Positions 22,651 through 33,154 of a DNA stretch of 64,000 nt are shown in pieces. This stretch comes from Sepiola atlantica (Eukaryota; Mollusca; Cephalopoda; Sepiida; Sepiolidae), in the NCBI GenBank assembly GCA_963556195.1, contig OY744519.1, forward strand, positions 103,854,000-103,917,999, in the 5' to 3' direction. The position numbers and the translations under genes are program-made. Each line of letters starts with the position of its first letter. Position 1 is the first letter of the stretch. Under the pieces are notes generated by a model. It was not told the DNA's origin. It ran no database searches and saw only the letters and a list, made by a program, of their open reading frames with translations.

Positions 22651-23312
22651 TTAATACTATTTGACTCCTAGCTGGAGAGAAAAAGAAAGGGAGAGTGATA
22701 TAGTGAACAGAAAGACTAATTTTTTTTTATTGTCTTTTTACTTTTTATATTTCAGCTTACTGTTTCTTGATTTTAAACAATCTAATCTGAACTCACTATG
22801 TGACCCCACAGGTCATATTTTTTCTAGTATATACATATATCTATATGTCAATAAAACTGATCTTTCAAATTATATACTGGTGTTAAGAAAAAAAATATTG
22901 ATATTAAATGCCAACTTATCCAAAAGTTCCCTTTAATCCCAATAGAACAATCTGTAAATTATGCCTTCATGAGAAATTGCAGGTAATTAGAATTTAATAT
23001 ATATATATATATAGAATAAATTATTAAATAAAACAAATGAAGTTCTAGGTTTGTGTAGACATATGAATAAATATCTACTCTGCTATATAACTCCAAATTA
23101 ATAAGAACAAATCTTTAACTGTTTCTATACATTGTGTTTAGCATTAAAAGGATTAAAAATGGATTCATATTAGAAAAACTTAGTTTTAATTAGCTGATCT
23201 GCTGTTGACATCAGTCTTGGAGGATTGTTAGAATATGTAACTTTAGTTTGGGAATATTAAAATAACTAAATTATTTTTGTACATTATTATCACTAGCAAA
23301 AATATGTGATGC
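22651..23312. other. No gene seen
   Basis: AT-rich noncoding. The short frame 22661-22936 shows no domain. Confidence 0.5.
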
Positions 23313-23655
23313 TAGTATATCACTACGCCCCTCTTCCCTCCAAAATAACAAAAGGTAATCCCTGGGAGGATGATTTCATAACCACAGATCCTATATTACA
23401 CACCCTCCCCCCTCTAAAAAGGAGGAGGTAATATGTGAGAGGATGGTATCATGAAAACAGAACAGATACTACCCCGATCTCCCATCACCAGCCTCCAAAA
23501 AAGGAAGAGGTAATATCCGCAAGGATGGTATCATGACAACAGAACAAGTACTACCCCTTAATTGAACATTGAAGGATAGTACAATAGTGCATTAGAAGTA
23601 CTAGTATAGCTTCAGACAGACAGACAGATACCAAATCTCCATTTAATAATAGATT
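23313..23655 (-). repeat. Interspersed repeat with tandem U2 snRNA-like segments (copy 3)
   Basis: The best-preserved copy. A unit of about 75-80 bp (AGGAGGTAATATGTGAGAGG, ATGGTATCATGAAAACAGAA, CAGATACTACC) is repeated about three times. The reverse complement contains GGTAGTATCTGTTCTGTT and CATGATACCATCCTC, the U2-like phrases. It ends in ACAGATACCAAATCTCCATT and AATAGAT. Confidence 0.6.
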
Positions 23656-24129
23656 AGGAAAAGTCTTCAGGCAATTGTCAATAACTTTTACAAAATGCAG
23701 GGATCCTATCATCTGCGAAAGAAGCAGCGGACAGCACACATGTAAGACCTGTAATCTTGTATGTCTGCGAGACGTAGTCGATGATGAAATCTCAAAATGA
23801 CACGATCCTGGAAATAACACATCGGATGGAGAAAATTGTAAAGGCTTCCATGAGAAATTGTGTCACACACAACATCTCAACCGGTACAGCCACGTCACCT
23901 GCCATCAGTCATCCAAAATGCTTACATCGATGTTGATGGCCCAAGGCTGCACGGTAGGGTTGCTTAAGTTATGGAGGGATCAGTTTCTGATGACCTGATC
24001 CTAGTGGGCAGCACAAGCAAAATGGCAACAGATCAAAGTTGGAAGTCATTCACAAAACATAACCTCAGCATGAGACACGAAGACGGAAAGTGAAAATAAT
24101 AATAATGATATACATAACACAAGAAGTGC
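23656..24129. other. Unassigned, GC-richer stretch
   Basis: GC content is higher than in the flanks, suggesting old coding sequence, but neither strand gives a domain I recognise. Confidence 0.4.
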
Positions 24130-24850
24130 AGTGAAATTACTGGTAGGTTGAGAGAGGAAACTAATTTGTGTGCAAGAAGTGTAAGACAATGGAGATGGGT
24201 GAGAACTCGAATGTTGAGAAAGTATGTCTGGATGGTGAAGCTATTGAGGTTGTTGTGAAGTTTTGTTACCTTAGTGATACAATTGAAGCACAAGGTGAAG
24301 CAGGTGCTAGTGTTATTTCAAGAATTAGGAGTGGATGGAGTAAGTTCATAGAACTTTTGCTATTACTAACCAACAGTGTTATGACTGTTGACCAAAAAAA
24401 GAGCATGTGTACACAGCATGATGTATGGAAGTGAAACCTGGCTAATGTATGTTGAGGACATGCGTTACATAGAGAGAAATGATATGAGAATGATATGATA
24501 GATGTGTAATGTGAGTTTTAAAGACAGGCTTTGTTCCGATGACCTCCGAGGAAAATTAAATCTGGACAGTATAGGCAGATTAGTGCAGAAGAGTAGATCT
24601 TGATGGTATGACCACGTTGAAAGAATGTATGAGAGTTCTTGGGCTAGTAAATCTAGAACAATTGAAGTAGCAGGTTCAGTTCACAGGGGAAGGCCAAGAA
24701 AAACATGGGAGGAAGTAATAAAAATGGACCCGAGGGATAAATAAAGACCCGGCCAGAGATAGGTTACTTTGGAAATCAATTTCTTAAAGCAGTCCAATGC
24801 ATGCCAGTAAGTAAAACTGACATTTAACCGAATATCATGATGATACATCT
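24130..24850 (+). pseudogene. LINE ORF2 C-terminal remnant and 3' end (copy C, longest)
   Basis: The segment 24168-24434 reads FCYLSDTIEAQGEAGASVISRIRSGWSKFIELL, the post-RT region of a non-LTR retrotransposon (given in pieces: FCYLSDTIEAQGEAG and RIRSGWSKF). After stops it continues with SLDSIGRLVQKSRS and GRPRKTWEEVIKMD and ends in the ATGATGATAC tail. It is the longest copy of the family at 9.3, 13.5, 26.0, 26.3, 42.4 and 49.1 kb and shows that this tail belongs to a LINE ORF2. Confidence 0.7.
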
Positions 24851-25976
24851 GCATATAATCTACACTATTCTTATGCAAGTTTGCAGTTATTTCCCCTTAT
24901 TAAAATTCCTTCAATTCTAGTCTTGTAATGTGAAATTCCTTTCTTGTGAGCCAAGTGCCTTCCATTTTGAGTATCACCTATCAAGGAGATATATATATAT
25001 ACACACACATACTTTAGCATTGGAGATAGCTTTTAACCTATTCCTACACGTTTTTTTCTTTTAAGTACCATGGTGTAATGTCATTGTTTTTAAATGAAAA
25101 GATGACAATGCTATGGCCATTCTAAAACCAATGGTACAGACTGCTTAAGGATTGGGTAAATTTATGTCTGCCAAAGTTCAAAAACTTTTCCTAATGGCAT
25201 GGCTGGCATTGATTTTTTTTGCAACAGAATAGAAATGTTTCTGTATTTTTTTTTTTTAATACATTTTTGTAACTATGAACAAGTACAGAATAGATTTTGC
25301 CAACGGCTATTGACTAATTAAAACCAGGCCAATCGATAGATTTGTCTGAGAATATAGAAAGATAACATTTGTCTGACAGAATTTTTACTAGTTTTTATGA
25401 TCTATTTTCATAAATATAGATATCAGTATATATGTGGGTATATATAATGTGTGTGTGTGTGGCGTTGGTTTTATTATCTCTTTGCCTGTATAGACAATTT
25501 TAGGTTTTTCACTTAACCCTGTAGACATGGCAATCTTTTTCTAAAGATTGTATCACTCCACTTTATGGTATATTTGCTTCCCATTGAATTCGGCTTTTGA
25601 AATGGGTAGCTACTGCTGTCAAGCAAATTTGTTTTGCCTCCATTAAAGCATGTAGATAACATTGTGATATGAATACACAAGAATAGTTGTATATTTAGTA
25701 TTGACACTTATATATATTTTATTAAAATATACATAGCCAGTAAACCTTCCTTTTTAAAACATGTTTTATTGTATAAGACTGACAAGGAACTTTTTAGACT
25801 TTTCTCAATAACTTTTCATCTGCTCTCTCTTGAATGCTGGCCAGATAGAAATTAAAAAAAAAATCAAAATATCAATTCAAAGTTTTCTTTATTCCATTGT
25901 TAAGAAAAAAAATCAGTATTTTTGAGCATGTATGAACAGTTATTGAAAACAAGACTAAAGTGTTCTTTATTTGTCA
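24851..25976. other. No gene seen
   Basis: Noncoding, with small (AT/AC)n runs near 24983-25010 and a GTGT run near 25450. Confidence 0.55.
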
Positions 25977-26190
25977 CATTGAAAGAACGGATGAGAGTTC
26001 TTGGGTTAGTAGATGTAGAACAGTTGAGGTAGCAGGTTCAGTTCACAGGGAAAGGCCAAGAAAAATATGGGAGGAAGTGATAAAAATGGACCTGAGGGAT
26101 AAATAAAGACCTGGCCAGAGATAGGTTACTTTGGAAGTCAATTTCTTAAAGCCATCCAACGTATGCCAGCATGTTAAACCGAATTGATTG
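25977..26190 (+). mobile_element. LINE 3'-end remnant (copy D)
   Basis: Starts TTGAAAGAACGGATGAGAGT and follows copies B and C through GGCCAAGAAAAATATGGGAG to ATGCCAGCATGTTAAACCGA. It lacks the trinucleotide tail. Confidence 0.65.
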
Positions 26191-26296
26191 GTCTTATACA
26201 ATATCGCGCCTACTTTAAATAAAATCACGCCAAGAAAATAACACTGTTTCCAAATTTCTTACTTGCATATCTATTTTTAAAAATCCAATTCATCGT

Positions 26297-26495
26297 CGTC
26301 GTCCGTTTTACATGCTAGCATGTGTTGGACGGCTTTTAGAAATTAACTTTCAAACTAACCTATCTCTGGGAAAGTCTTTTTTTATCCTTCTTTCTCTTAA
26401 GTCCACCCTTAGCACTTCCTCCCATAATTTTCCTCATTCTTCCCTTGTGAACTGAACTTGCTACCTCAACTGTTCTGTATTAACTAACCCAAGGG
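26297..26495 (-). mobile_element. LINE 3'-end remnant (copy E)
   Basis: Reverse-oriented copy beginning with CATCGTCGTCGTCCG (the trinucleotide tail) and TTTTACATGCTAGCATGTG. It lies about 110 bp from copy D in opposite orientation, so D and E form an imperfect inverted pair. Confidence 0.65.
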
Positions 26496-26499
26496 GGGA

Positions 26500-26601
26500 T
26501 GGGGAGAGAGAAAGAAAAGTTTTAAAAGAAAGATGTTACACACTTTTTAACTCTTCTAGTTTGTTGTTCATGCCCCGGGCGATGCCGGTTAACCATGCTA
26601 G
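26500..26601 (+). mobile_element. Helitron-like 3' end
   Basis: GA-rich stretch, then TTACACACTTTTTAACTC, the hairpin-forming CCCCGGGCGATGCCGGTT and ATGCTAG before T at 26601. Same family as the ends at 9941 and 63725. Confidence 0.6.
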
Positions 26602-26762
26602 TGTAAACATAAGCGGCAATTTCTAGATTTCGTATGAGAGAACTTGTTTATGAAATCAGGGATGTCAAAATGCTCATTAATGTAAAATTCTTTAGTCTCT
26701 CTTGTTCTGTTGAGTCTTTCAACTTTGAAAAATATCTTTCAGATACAATTTATCACCATAAG

Positions 26763-26980
26763 CAGGGTAGCGGAGTCGGAAAGTATAAGGTCCGACTTCG
26801 ACTCCTAGAATTCCCAAAATTCTGACTCTAGAATTTCAAAATATCCGACTCCTTATTTTAAAGTCTTCCAATATTCAGCCTGTCTGTTGATTCTTTAAAG
26901 ATTAAAAACTCTGACTCTCTCCTAGCATTCTTATGAGTTTAACTCTGACTCTTTCCCAAACCTATAACTCCGCAACCCTG
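26763..26980. mobile_element. MITE with hAT-like ends (218 bp)
   Basis: Starts CAGGGTAGCGGAGTCGGA and ends ACTCCGCAACCCTG, imperfect inverted termini. The 8 bases before it (ACCATAAG) nearly match the bases after it (ACCAATAAG), consistent with an 8-bp target-site duplication as made by hAT transposases. A degraded second copy lies at 57814-57965. Confidence 0.7.
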
Positions 26981-27807
26981 ACCAATAAGTGAGTGATAAA
27001 TGTCAAGAGCGATTTCTTCATTTGGAAAATTTGACTCTACAGACAATAGAATCACAATTCCAAGATGTCTTTTGTCGGATCTATAAGAGATCCAATGTCA
27101 GTTTTGAGTCATGTTGAGAAATAAACAAAATTTTGACCAAGGTACTCTCTTAAATTCTCAAGATATAATAAAACAAGATTTTTTTTGTTTCTTGAACAAG
27201 AGGCCCCATGTGGTGACCACAATATTATACTAACTTGGCACTAAATCTATGATAAATATTCCCATCGGAATGGTTTAGAATATATTTTCAGACATAAATG
27301 TTTGCTCCAAAAGATTGATTTCCAACTGGGATGCTTCTTATGAATTTCTAACTTATCATGTATCACCTAACAACCGGACCATAAAATGTACTCCAATTTT
27401 AAGTTTTTTTCTTTTCATCATACTTTTTTTTATCTTCATAAAAAAGTTGTTTATTATGATCTCAAAAGACTTGTTTCTATATTATTGTGGTGTCTATGTT
27501 CATTGCTGCAGTCCTTCAAAGAACAAACAATGTCAAAGGTAATTTTTGCTGTTATGGTTACATTGGAGAGAGAGAGAGATTTTTTTTTTCATTGCAAACT
27601 TTTCTTTGAATTTAAAACCACGTGCAATCATTAAAACTTTTTGGGTTATTAAAATGAATGATTAGAGAAACTTTTTATGCAAAGATTATTTTATGCCTAA
27701 TAAGATGGGAGATATTCATGTTCAAATTTGAATTTTGGGGGTATGAGGGATTCTGTGGTAGATACAAATGTGTGTTCAATGAATAAACAAGCACCTCTAA
27801 ATAACAT
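26981..27807. other. No gene seen
   Basis: Noncoding. The frames at 27315-27634 are Phe/Ile-rich and show no domain. Confidence 0.5.
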
Positions 27808-28270
27808 TAGGGGTGGGACGTAATGGGTGAAAATTTCAGATTTATGCGAGTAGTATTTTTTGTGTTCATTTATACATAAATAACACTAAACAATCAAACA
27901 TTTTGAAAATTTTGCAAAATTCAGAAGGTGCAGGCCAAAAATAGTTGTTAGGGCTCCACAGGACTCAAAATCCATCATTTTTCGGTGAAAAGGTGGTTTC
28001 ATGTGACATTGCAGGTCCTAAAACATCCTCAAAAGCTATGAATGGATATAGATGGTTACATCTTATACAGTACTTTAATTTAGGACCATTTTCAGGCTGT
28101 GAAAGGGTTTTCATGAATGTAAAATAGCCAAAAACTAGTGGCTTGCACCTTCTGAATTTTGCAAAATTCTCAAAATGTTTGATTGTTTAGTGTTATTTAT
28201 GTATAAATGAACACAAAAAAATACTACTCGCATGAATCTGAAATTTTCCCCCCATTACGTCCCACCCCTA
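27808..28270. mobile_element. MITE with about 130-bp terminal inverted repeats
   Basis: The left arm (27808-27936) starts TAGGGGTGGGACGTAATGGG. The right arm (28140-28270) is its near-perfect reverse complement, ending CATTACGTCCCACCCCTA. The unique centre is only about 200 bp. No transposase. High arm identity suggests recent amplification or hairpin-mediated correction. Confidence 0.85.
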
Positions 28271-28629
28271 ATAACAAGGAACTTTATTCACATAAGAAAC
28301 CTCTTGTTAGAAGTGTTTCACTGAAAGAGAAATTGTGGCTGTATACACACGATCATTGTTGTGGCCTTGAATGGCCGAAAAGAAGTAATACAAAAGGGAG
28401 GTAATTAACAAAAGTATGTATTTACAGAACGTATAGAAGTAATGTGTTGCTAGAGACTGCTTCTGTATTCATCATAACGACTCACTCCATTATTATTCAT
28501 AGTGTCGGGAAGAGTACATGTAGTGACACAATTGGGTAGATCACCATAACAATCATGGAGTGAATGTTTGCGTGAATCCATCAGCCTGTGTGTGCATATT
28601 TATAACTAACAGACTGTATAATTGTGCAT
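28271..28629. other. No gene seen
   Basis: Noncoding sequence between a MITE and a SINE head. Confidence 0.5.
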
Positions 28630-28760
28630 GTGAAATTGGTTCAGTGATAAGATTACGGATTATGAACTTGGCATACTGTTTGAATCCCACTCGCACGGTT
28701 GTCAGTTTCACTAATACTCTTGATGAAGGTATAAATCTAGCTCTTTCCCTCCTGGTTATG
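28630..28760 (+). mobile_element. tRNA-derived SINE head
   Basis: TGGTTCAGTGATAAG (near 28637-28651) resembles a tRNA A box and GTTTGAATCCC (near 28678-28688) a B box, at about tRNA spacing. A full cloverleaf is not evident and the sequence continues into a SINE-like body, so this is read as a SINE and not a tRNA gene. Confidence 0.5.
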
Positions 28761-28979
28761 AGTTAAATAGTAAGTTATGTCAAAGCTTGCCCTGTTTGTC
28801 TATATCATCTATACAACAGCACAATCTCTTTTCGCCTTAGAGACCGAAGAGTTCCACTGTCTATCAGACTCAACCTAAATAGTCTAACCTCGAATCAAGT
28901 GAGATCACTCTTATCTCTAAAATGGTTCAAGAGAAATAACTCATAATTCACAAGTTAGACTAGATTCTTGAACGTTGGT

Positions 28980-29520
28980 AGAAGTAAAATGCCAAACAAA
29001 GAAGTGCTGTTCTTTACAAAGCAGTTGCACCACTCCTTTGTCAGCATCATGCCTCAAATGTTTTCGTAACACTGTGCAAGCAACATAAGACGTAAAACTT
29101 GTTTAGTGGCACAACAGTCAATTGTGAGGAACAATTGTGCACACTACCCACAAGCGTGGCTCTACTAGAAACATGGCAGATATAATAATAATACATAGAA
29201 AATATTTGATGGCAAAAACGTGAAAAGCAGATGGACAACATTCATACTTTATACAGGCTGACAAAAGTGGCTGATCACACACACAAACCTGACATTGTGA
29301 TATAGAAAAGGGGAGAGTAGCAACCCTAGTTGAAGTCAGTGTCCCTAATGGTGCTGACTTAAACACAGTTGAGAGGGAGAAGGTAGCAAAATACCAAGGC
29401 CTTATGTACAACATGAAAAGAAACTGGAATCTTAGGAAGATCTCCATCATTCCAGTAATCATAGGAGCTATCCGGCTCATGAAAAAGAATTTTAAAAAAC
29501 TACCGGACGAATATACCCGG
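28980..29520 (+). pseudogene. R2/NeSL-like LINE ORF C-terminal remnant
   Basis: Pieces in different frames read KVADHTHKPDIVI (near 29251-29300), then LVEVSVPNGADLN, REKVAKYQGLMYNMKRNWNL and ISIIPVIIGAIRLM (29320-29480). This order (H.KPDIV, VPND, YQDL...WNL, VIPVVIGALG) is the C-terminal restriction-like endonuclease region of R2/NeSL-type LINEs, where PD...K residues act. Stops and shifts inactivate it. A related, more upstream fragment lies at 48.6 kb. Confidence 0.7.
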
Positions 29521-29819
29521 TGGACCAAGTGCAAGAGAGATCCAAATAATTGTGTTTAAAGGGACAGTTAGAATCCTAAAAAAATGTCTCGATTGGAGTC
29601 TCTGAAATAGTTCATGAATGTCTGGTATCTGGTAGAATTCCCCAGCAAAACCAAAAAGATGAGAAAATGGAAAAAATGTGACCCATTGGGTCACCCACTG
29701 AGCTCGGATAAGATTGTTTGAATTAGGAAAAAATGAGTTTGCAAAGCCAGTTCAATCAAAAAAATATATATAAAATCCAAAATTAGTCTTTCTGCTCTCT
29801 TTCGTTTTTATCCAGTCAT
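29521..29819. other. No further gene seen
   Basis: Probable 3' flank of the R2/NeSL-like remnant. Nothing else recognised. Confidence 0.45.
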
Positions 29820-30110
29820 GAGTTAATTAGTATTAATACTTATGGTACTATTGCTTATAATGGACTATTCTAATCTGTTTTATAGTTAGTTTTATTACCT
29901 TTGACTGTTAATAAAGAAAAAGTGATAGAGACTGTATAAAATAAGAGTGGGGGGGGGGGTTCAAACAACATTGCAGGAGAGAGGGTGAGAGTGATAGACA
30001 GAAACTTAGTAAGAGTTGGATGGTTTGTTGAGTAAATTGCAAATTGCGGCTTATTAGAACAATTTAAAAAAAGCTTCAGAGAAACAAACGTTGATTAACC
30101 CACCTTTAGT
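29820..30110 (-). repeat. Interspersed repeat, minus copy (partner of 22.3 kb)
   Basis: Reverse complement of the 22287-22650 repeat with about 80 bp missing. Both copies border G/C homopolymers (here G-run near 29950). It lies just upstream of the first MIS12 exon. Confidence 0.7.
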
Positions 30111-30331
30111 ATAATGATAGATATCTGTGTGTGTAAATCTAAATATGAGAAATAAAACTGTTTGAAGTATGTACACATAGAATAAGTTATACATGGTGAC
30201 TGCTAGTTTCTCGCCTTATGTTTATAAGTACTTAATTCATCATTGTAATATTTGTTATGTACTTGATGTATGCTCTATTTCACACCTTTTATTGTACTCT
30301 TATCACTTATTTTCATTTTCTTTCTTCGCAG

Positions 30332-30362
30332 TTATTGGTTGAGTAAAGAAAGGCTAACTAAA
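30332..30362 (+). other. 5' UTR part of MIS12 exon 1 and its splice acceptor
   Basis: The pyrimidine-rich TTTTCTTTCTTCGCAG ends at 30331 and makes a good acceptor, so transcription probably begins in an upstream 5' UTR exon that I could not find. The frame stays open upstream to 30270, so an extra N-terminal coding exon cannot be excluded. Homology favours the ATG at 30363. Confidence 0.55.
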
Positions 30363-30462
30363 ATGGCTGAAAACATAGATGATCCGAACAAGAACCTACT
30401 GATGATGGAACAGTACTCAACGCAGTACTTTGGTTTTACTCTAAAGTCCTTCTGCAATGGAA
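30363..30462 (+). CDS. MIS12: Kinetochore protein MIS12 homologue, first coding exon
   Basis: Encodes 33 codons plus one base (phase 1), starting MAENIDDPNKNLLMMEQYST and including YSTQYFGFTLKSF. The YxxQ(F/Y)FGFT signature near the N-terminus is what identifies MIS12. MIS12 forms the MIS12 complex with PMF1, DSN1 and NSL1 and links inner centromere (CENP-C) to the NDC80 complex in mitosis. The exon ends at GGAA with a GTAAGT donor. The start was chosen by its position 19 codons before the FGFT motif. Vertebrate MIS12 coding sequence is essentially uninterrupted, so the split here is notable. Partial gene: it continues at 51110 and 63520 and beyond the window. Confidence 0.8.
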
Positions 30463-30597
30463 GTAAGTAATTTTCTTTCAGTATCACACCCTGACATGTA
30501 TACAAGTTGTGTGTATTTGTTGTTTTAAATTGCAGTTATTATTATGGTAGAGATGAACACATGTTGATATAGTAAGAAATTACCATGTTAGATCTTA

Positions 30598-31090
30598 TTG
30601 GGTTGTCCGGAGTATTTGTGCTAATTTTTAGCAGTTCATGTTTCGCCATGTTAGATCAGGTTAAATTATTGAATGACATAATATGCTTATGTTTCCTGTT
30701 AGAGCATACTTCAAGCGATCGCTTGAGAAAGAAAGTTAAAAATCATTAAACTTGTACTAAGTTTGGAGCCCTTTGAAAATGGAAGATTGTAAGACCCATT
30801 TTAGGCACTTGATGCTTTTCTATTTCCATAAAGGCAAAAATGCCTCTCAAAAAACAAAGAAATATGGGCAGTGAACCATGAAGATGCTTTAGCTGACAGA
30901 ACTGTACAGAAGTGGTTCGCAAAGTTTACAGCTGGAGATTTTAGCCTTAATGATTAAGAATGCTCAGACAGATGATCCTCTACAGATGAAGACTAAATTA
31001 AGACATTAGTTGAAAATAACACACATTACACAACACGAGAACAAGCTGAAACGCTTGACTCATCAAAATCCACGATTCATAACTCTTTGA
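30598..31090 (+). pseudogene. mariner element, 5' half with N-terminal transposase part
   Basis: After a TA at 30596-30597 comes a mariner-type terminal repeat (TTGGGTTGTCCGGAGTATTT). The frame from the ATG at 30779 encodes HFRHLMLFYFHKGKNASQ, ADRTVQKWFAKFTAGDFSL, and KTLVENNTHYTTREQAETL with SKSTIHNSLI: the mariner helix-turn-helix DNA-binding region. Internal stops are present and the catalytic half is gone. The break is about 200 bp before the minisatellite. Confidence 0.85.
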
Positions 31091-31292
31091 TTAAATATTT
31101 AATTGTATATATATTTTTTTTTTTACTTTTCATTTCTTTTAAACTTCGGTACAAACTTTTCAGATAAACTGATATTATGAATTTTTCTTATTGATTTGAC
31201 GAACCTACATTGAAATATTTGTTTTAAAAATGCATTTCTTTATTTTTCTATATCTATATCATGGCTGTCAACTTTTGTTTTCGAGTATGGCT

Positions 31293-33154
31293 TAATTAGT
31301 GGACAGTGTATGCAATTGTTCGTCTCTGATCAGTTAATTAGTGGACAGTGTATGCAATTCTTTGTCTCTGGTCAGTTAGTGGACAGTGTATGCAGTTGTT
31401 CATCTCTGGTAAGTTAATTAGTGGACAGTGTATGCAATTGTTTGTCTCTAGTCAGTTAATTAGTGGACAGTGTATGCAATTGTTTGTCTCTGGTCAGTTA
31501 GTGGACAGTGTATGCAGTTGTTCATCTCTGGTAAGTTAATTAGTGGACAGTGTATGCAATTGTTTGTCTCTAGTCAGTTAATTAGTGGACAGTGTATGCA
31601 ATTGTTTGTCTCTAGTCAGTTAATTAGTGGACAGTGTATGCAATTTTTTGTCTCTGGTCAGTTAGTGGAAAGTGTATGCAGTTGTTCATCTCTGGTAAGT
31701 TAATTAGTGGACAGTGTATGCAATTGTTTGTCTCTAGTCAGTTAATTAGTGGACAGTGTATGCAATTGTTTGTCTCTAGTCAGTTAATTAGTGGACAGTG
31801 TATGCAATTGTTTGTCTCTAGTCAGTTAATTAGTGGACAGTGTATGCAATTGTTTGTCTCTAGTCAGTTAATTAGTGGACAGTGTATGCAATTTTTTGTC
31901 TCTGGTCAGTTAGTGGACAGTGTATGCAGTTGTTCATCTCTGGTAAGTTAATTAGTGGACAGTGTATGCAATTGTTTGTCTCTAGTCAGTTAATTAGTGG
32001 ACAGTGTATGCAATTGTTTGTCTCTAGTCAGTTAATTAGTGGACAGTGTATGCAATTGTTTGTCTCTAGTCAGTTAATTAGTGGACAGTGTATGCAATTT
32101 TTTGTCTCTGGTCAGTTAGTGGACAGTGTATGCAGTTGTTCATCTCTGGTAAGTTAATTAGTGGACAGTGTATGCAATTGTTTGTCTCTAGTCAGTTAAT
32201 TAGTGGACAGTATATGCAATTGTTTGTCTCTAGTCAGTTAATTAGTGGACAGTGTATGCAATTGTTTGTCTCTAGTCAGTTAATTAGTGGACAGTGTATG
32301 CAAGTGTTCGTCTCTGGTCAGTTAGTGGACAGTGTATGCAGTTGTTCGTCTCTGGTAAGTTAATTAGTGGACAGTGTATGCAATTGTTTGTCTCTAGTCA
32401 GTTAATTAGTGGACAGTGTATGCAATTGTTTGTCTCTAGTCAGTTAATTAGTGGACAGTGTATGCAATTGTTTGTCTCTAGTCAGTTAATTAGTGGACAG
32501 TGTATGCAATTGTTTGTCTCTAGTCAGTTAATTAGTGGACAGTGTATGCAATTGTTTGTCTCTAGTCAGTTAATTAGTGGACAGTGTATGCAATTGTTTG
32601 TCTCTAGTCAGTTAATTAGTGGACAGTGTATGCAATTGTTTGTCTCTAGTCAGTTAATTAGTGGACAGTGTATGCAGTTGTTCATCTCTGGTAAGTTAAT
32701 TAGTGGACAGTGTATGCAATTGTTTGTCTCTAGTCAGTTAATTAGTGGACAGTGTATGCAATTGTTTGTCTCTAGTCAGTTAATTAGTGGACAGTGTATG
32801 CAATTGTTTGTCTCTAGTCAGTTAATTAGTGGACAGTGTATGCAATTGTTTGTCTCTAGTCAGTTAATTAGTGGACAGTGTATGCAATTGTTTGTCTCTA
32901 GTCAGTTAATTAGTGGACAGTGTATGCAGTTGTTCATCTCTGGTAAGTTAATTAGTGGACAGTGTATGCAATTGTTTGTCTCTAGTCAGTTAATTAGTGG
33001 ACAGTGTATGCAATTGTTTGTCTCTAGTCAGTTAATTAGTGGACAGTGTATGCAATTGTTTGTCTCTAGTCAGTTAATTAGTGGACAGTGTATGCAAGTG
33101 TTCGTCTCTGGTCAGTTAGTGGACAGTGTATGCAGTTGTTCGTCTCTGGTCAGT
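31293..33154. repeat. 42-bp/38-bp minisatellite, about 45 units, higher-order organised
   Basis: Basic unit ATTAGTGGACAGTGTATGC followed by AATTGTTTGTCTCTAGTCAGTTA (42 bp). A shorter 38-bp version lacks four bases before GTGGACAG. In the left part one 38-bp unit alternates with two to five 42-bp units, giving super-repeats of 122, 164, 248, 206 and 206 bp. The last roughly 800 bp are an almost pure 42-bp array. Because 42 is a multiple of 3, a 299-codon frame (32294-33193) stays open, but this is not evidence of coding. Eight units carry the variant CTCTGGTAAGTTAATT, which contains a strong 5' splice-site consensus. Confidence 0.95.

Noticed and set aside
28630..28700. tRNA gene
   Set aside because: A and B boxes are present but no cloverleaf closes. 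Read as a SINE head.
31293..33154. CRISPR-like array
   Set aside because: Regular units, but no variable spacers and no cas genes. The DNA is clearly animal.
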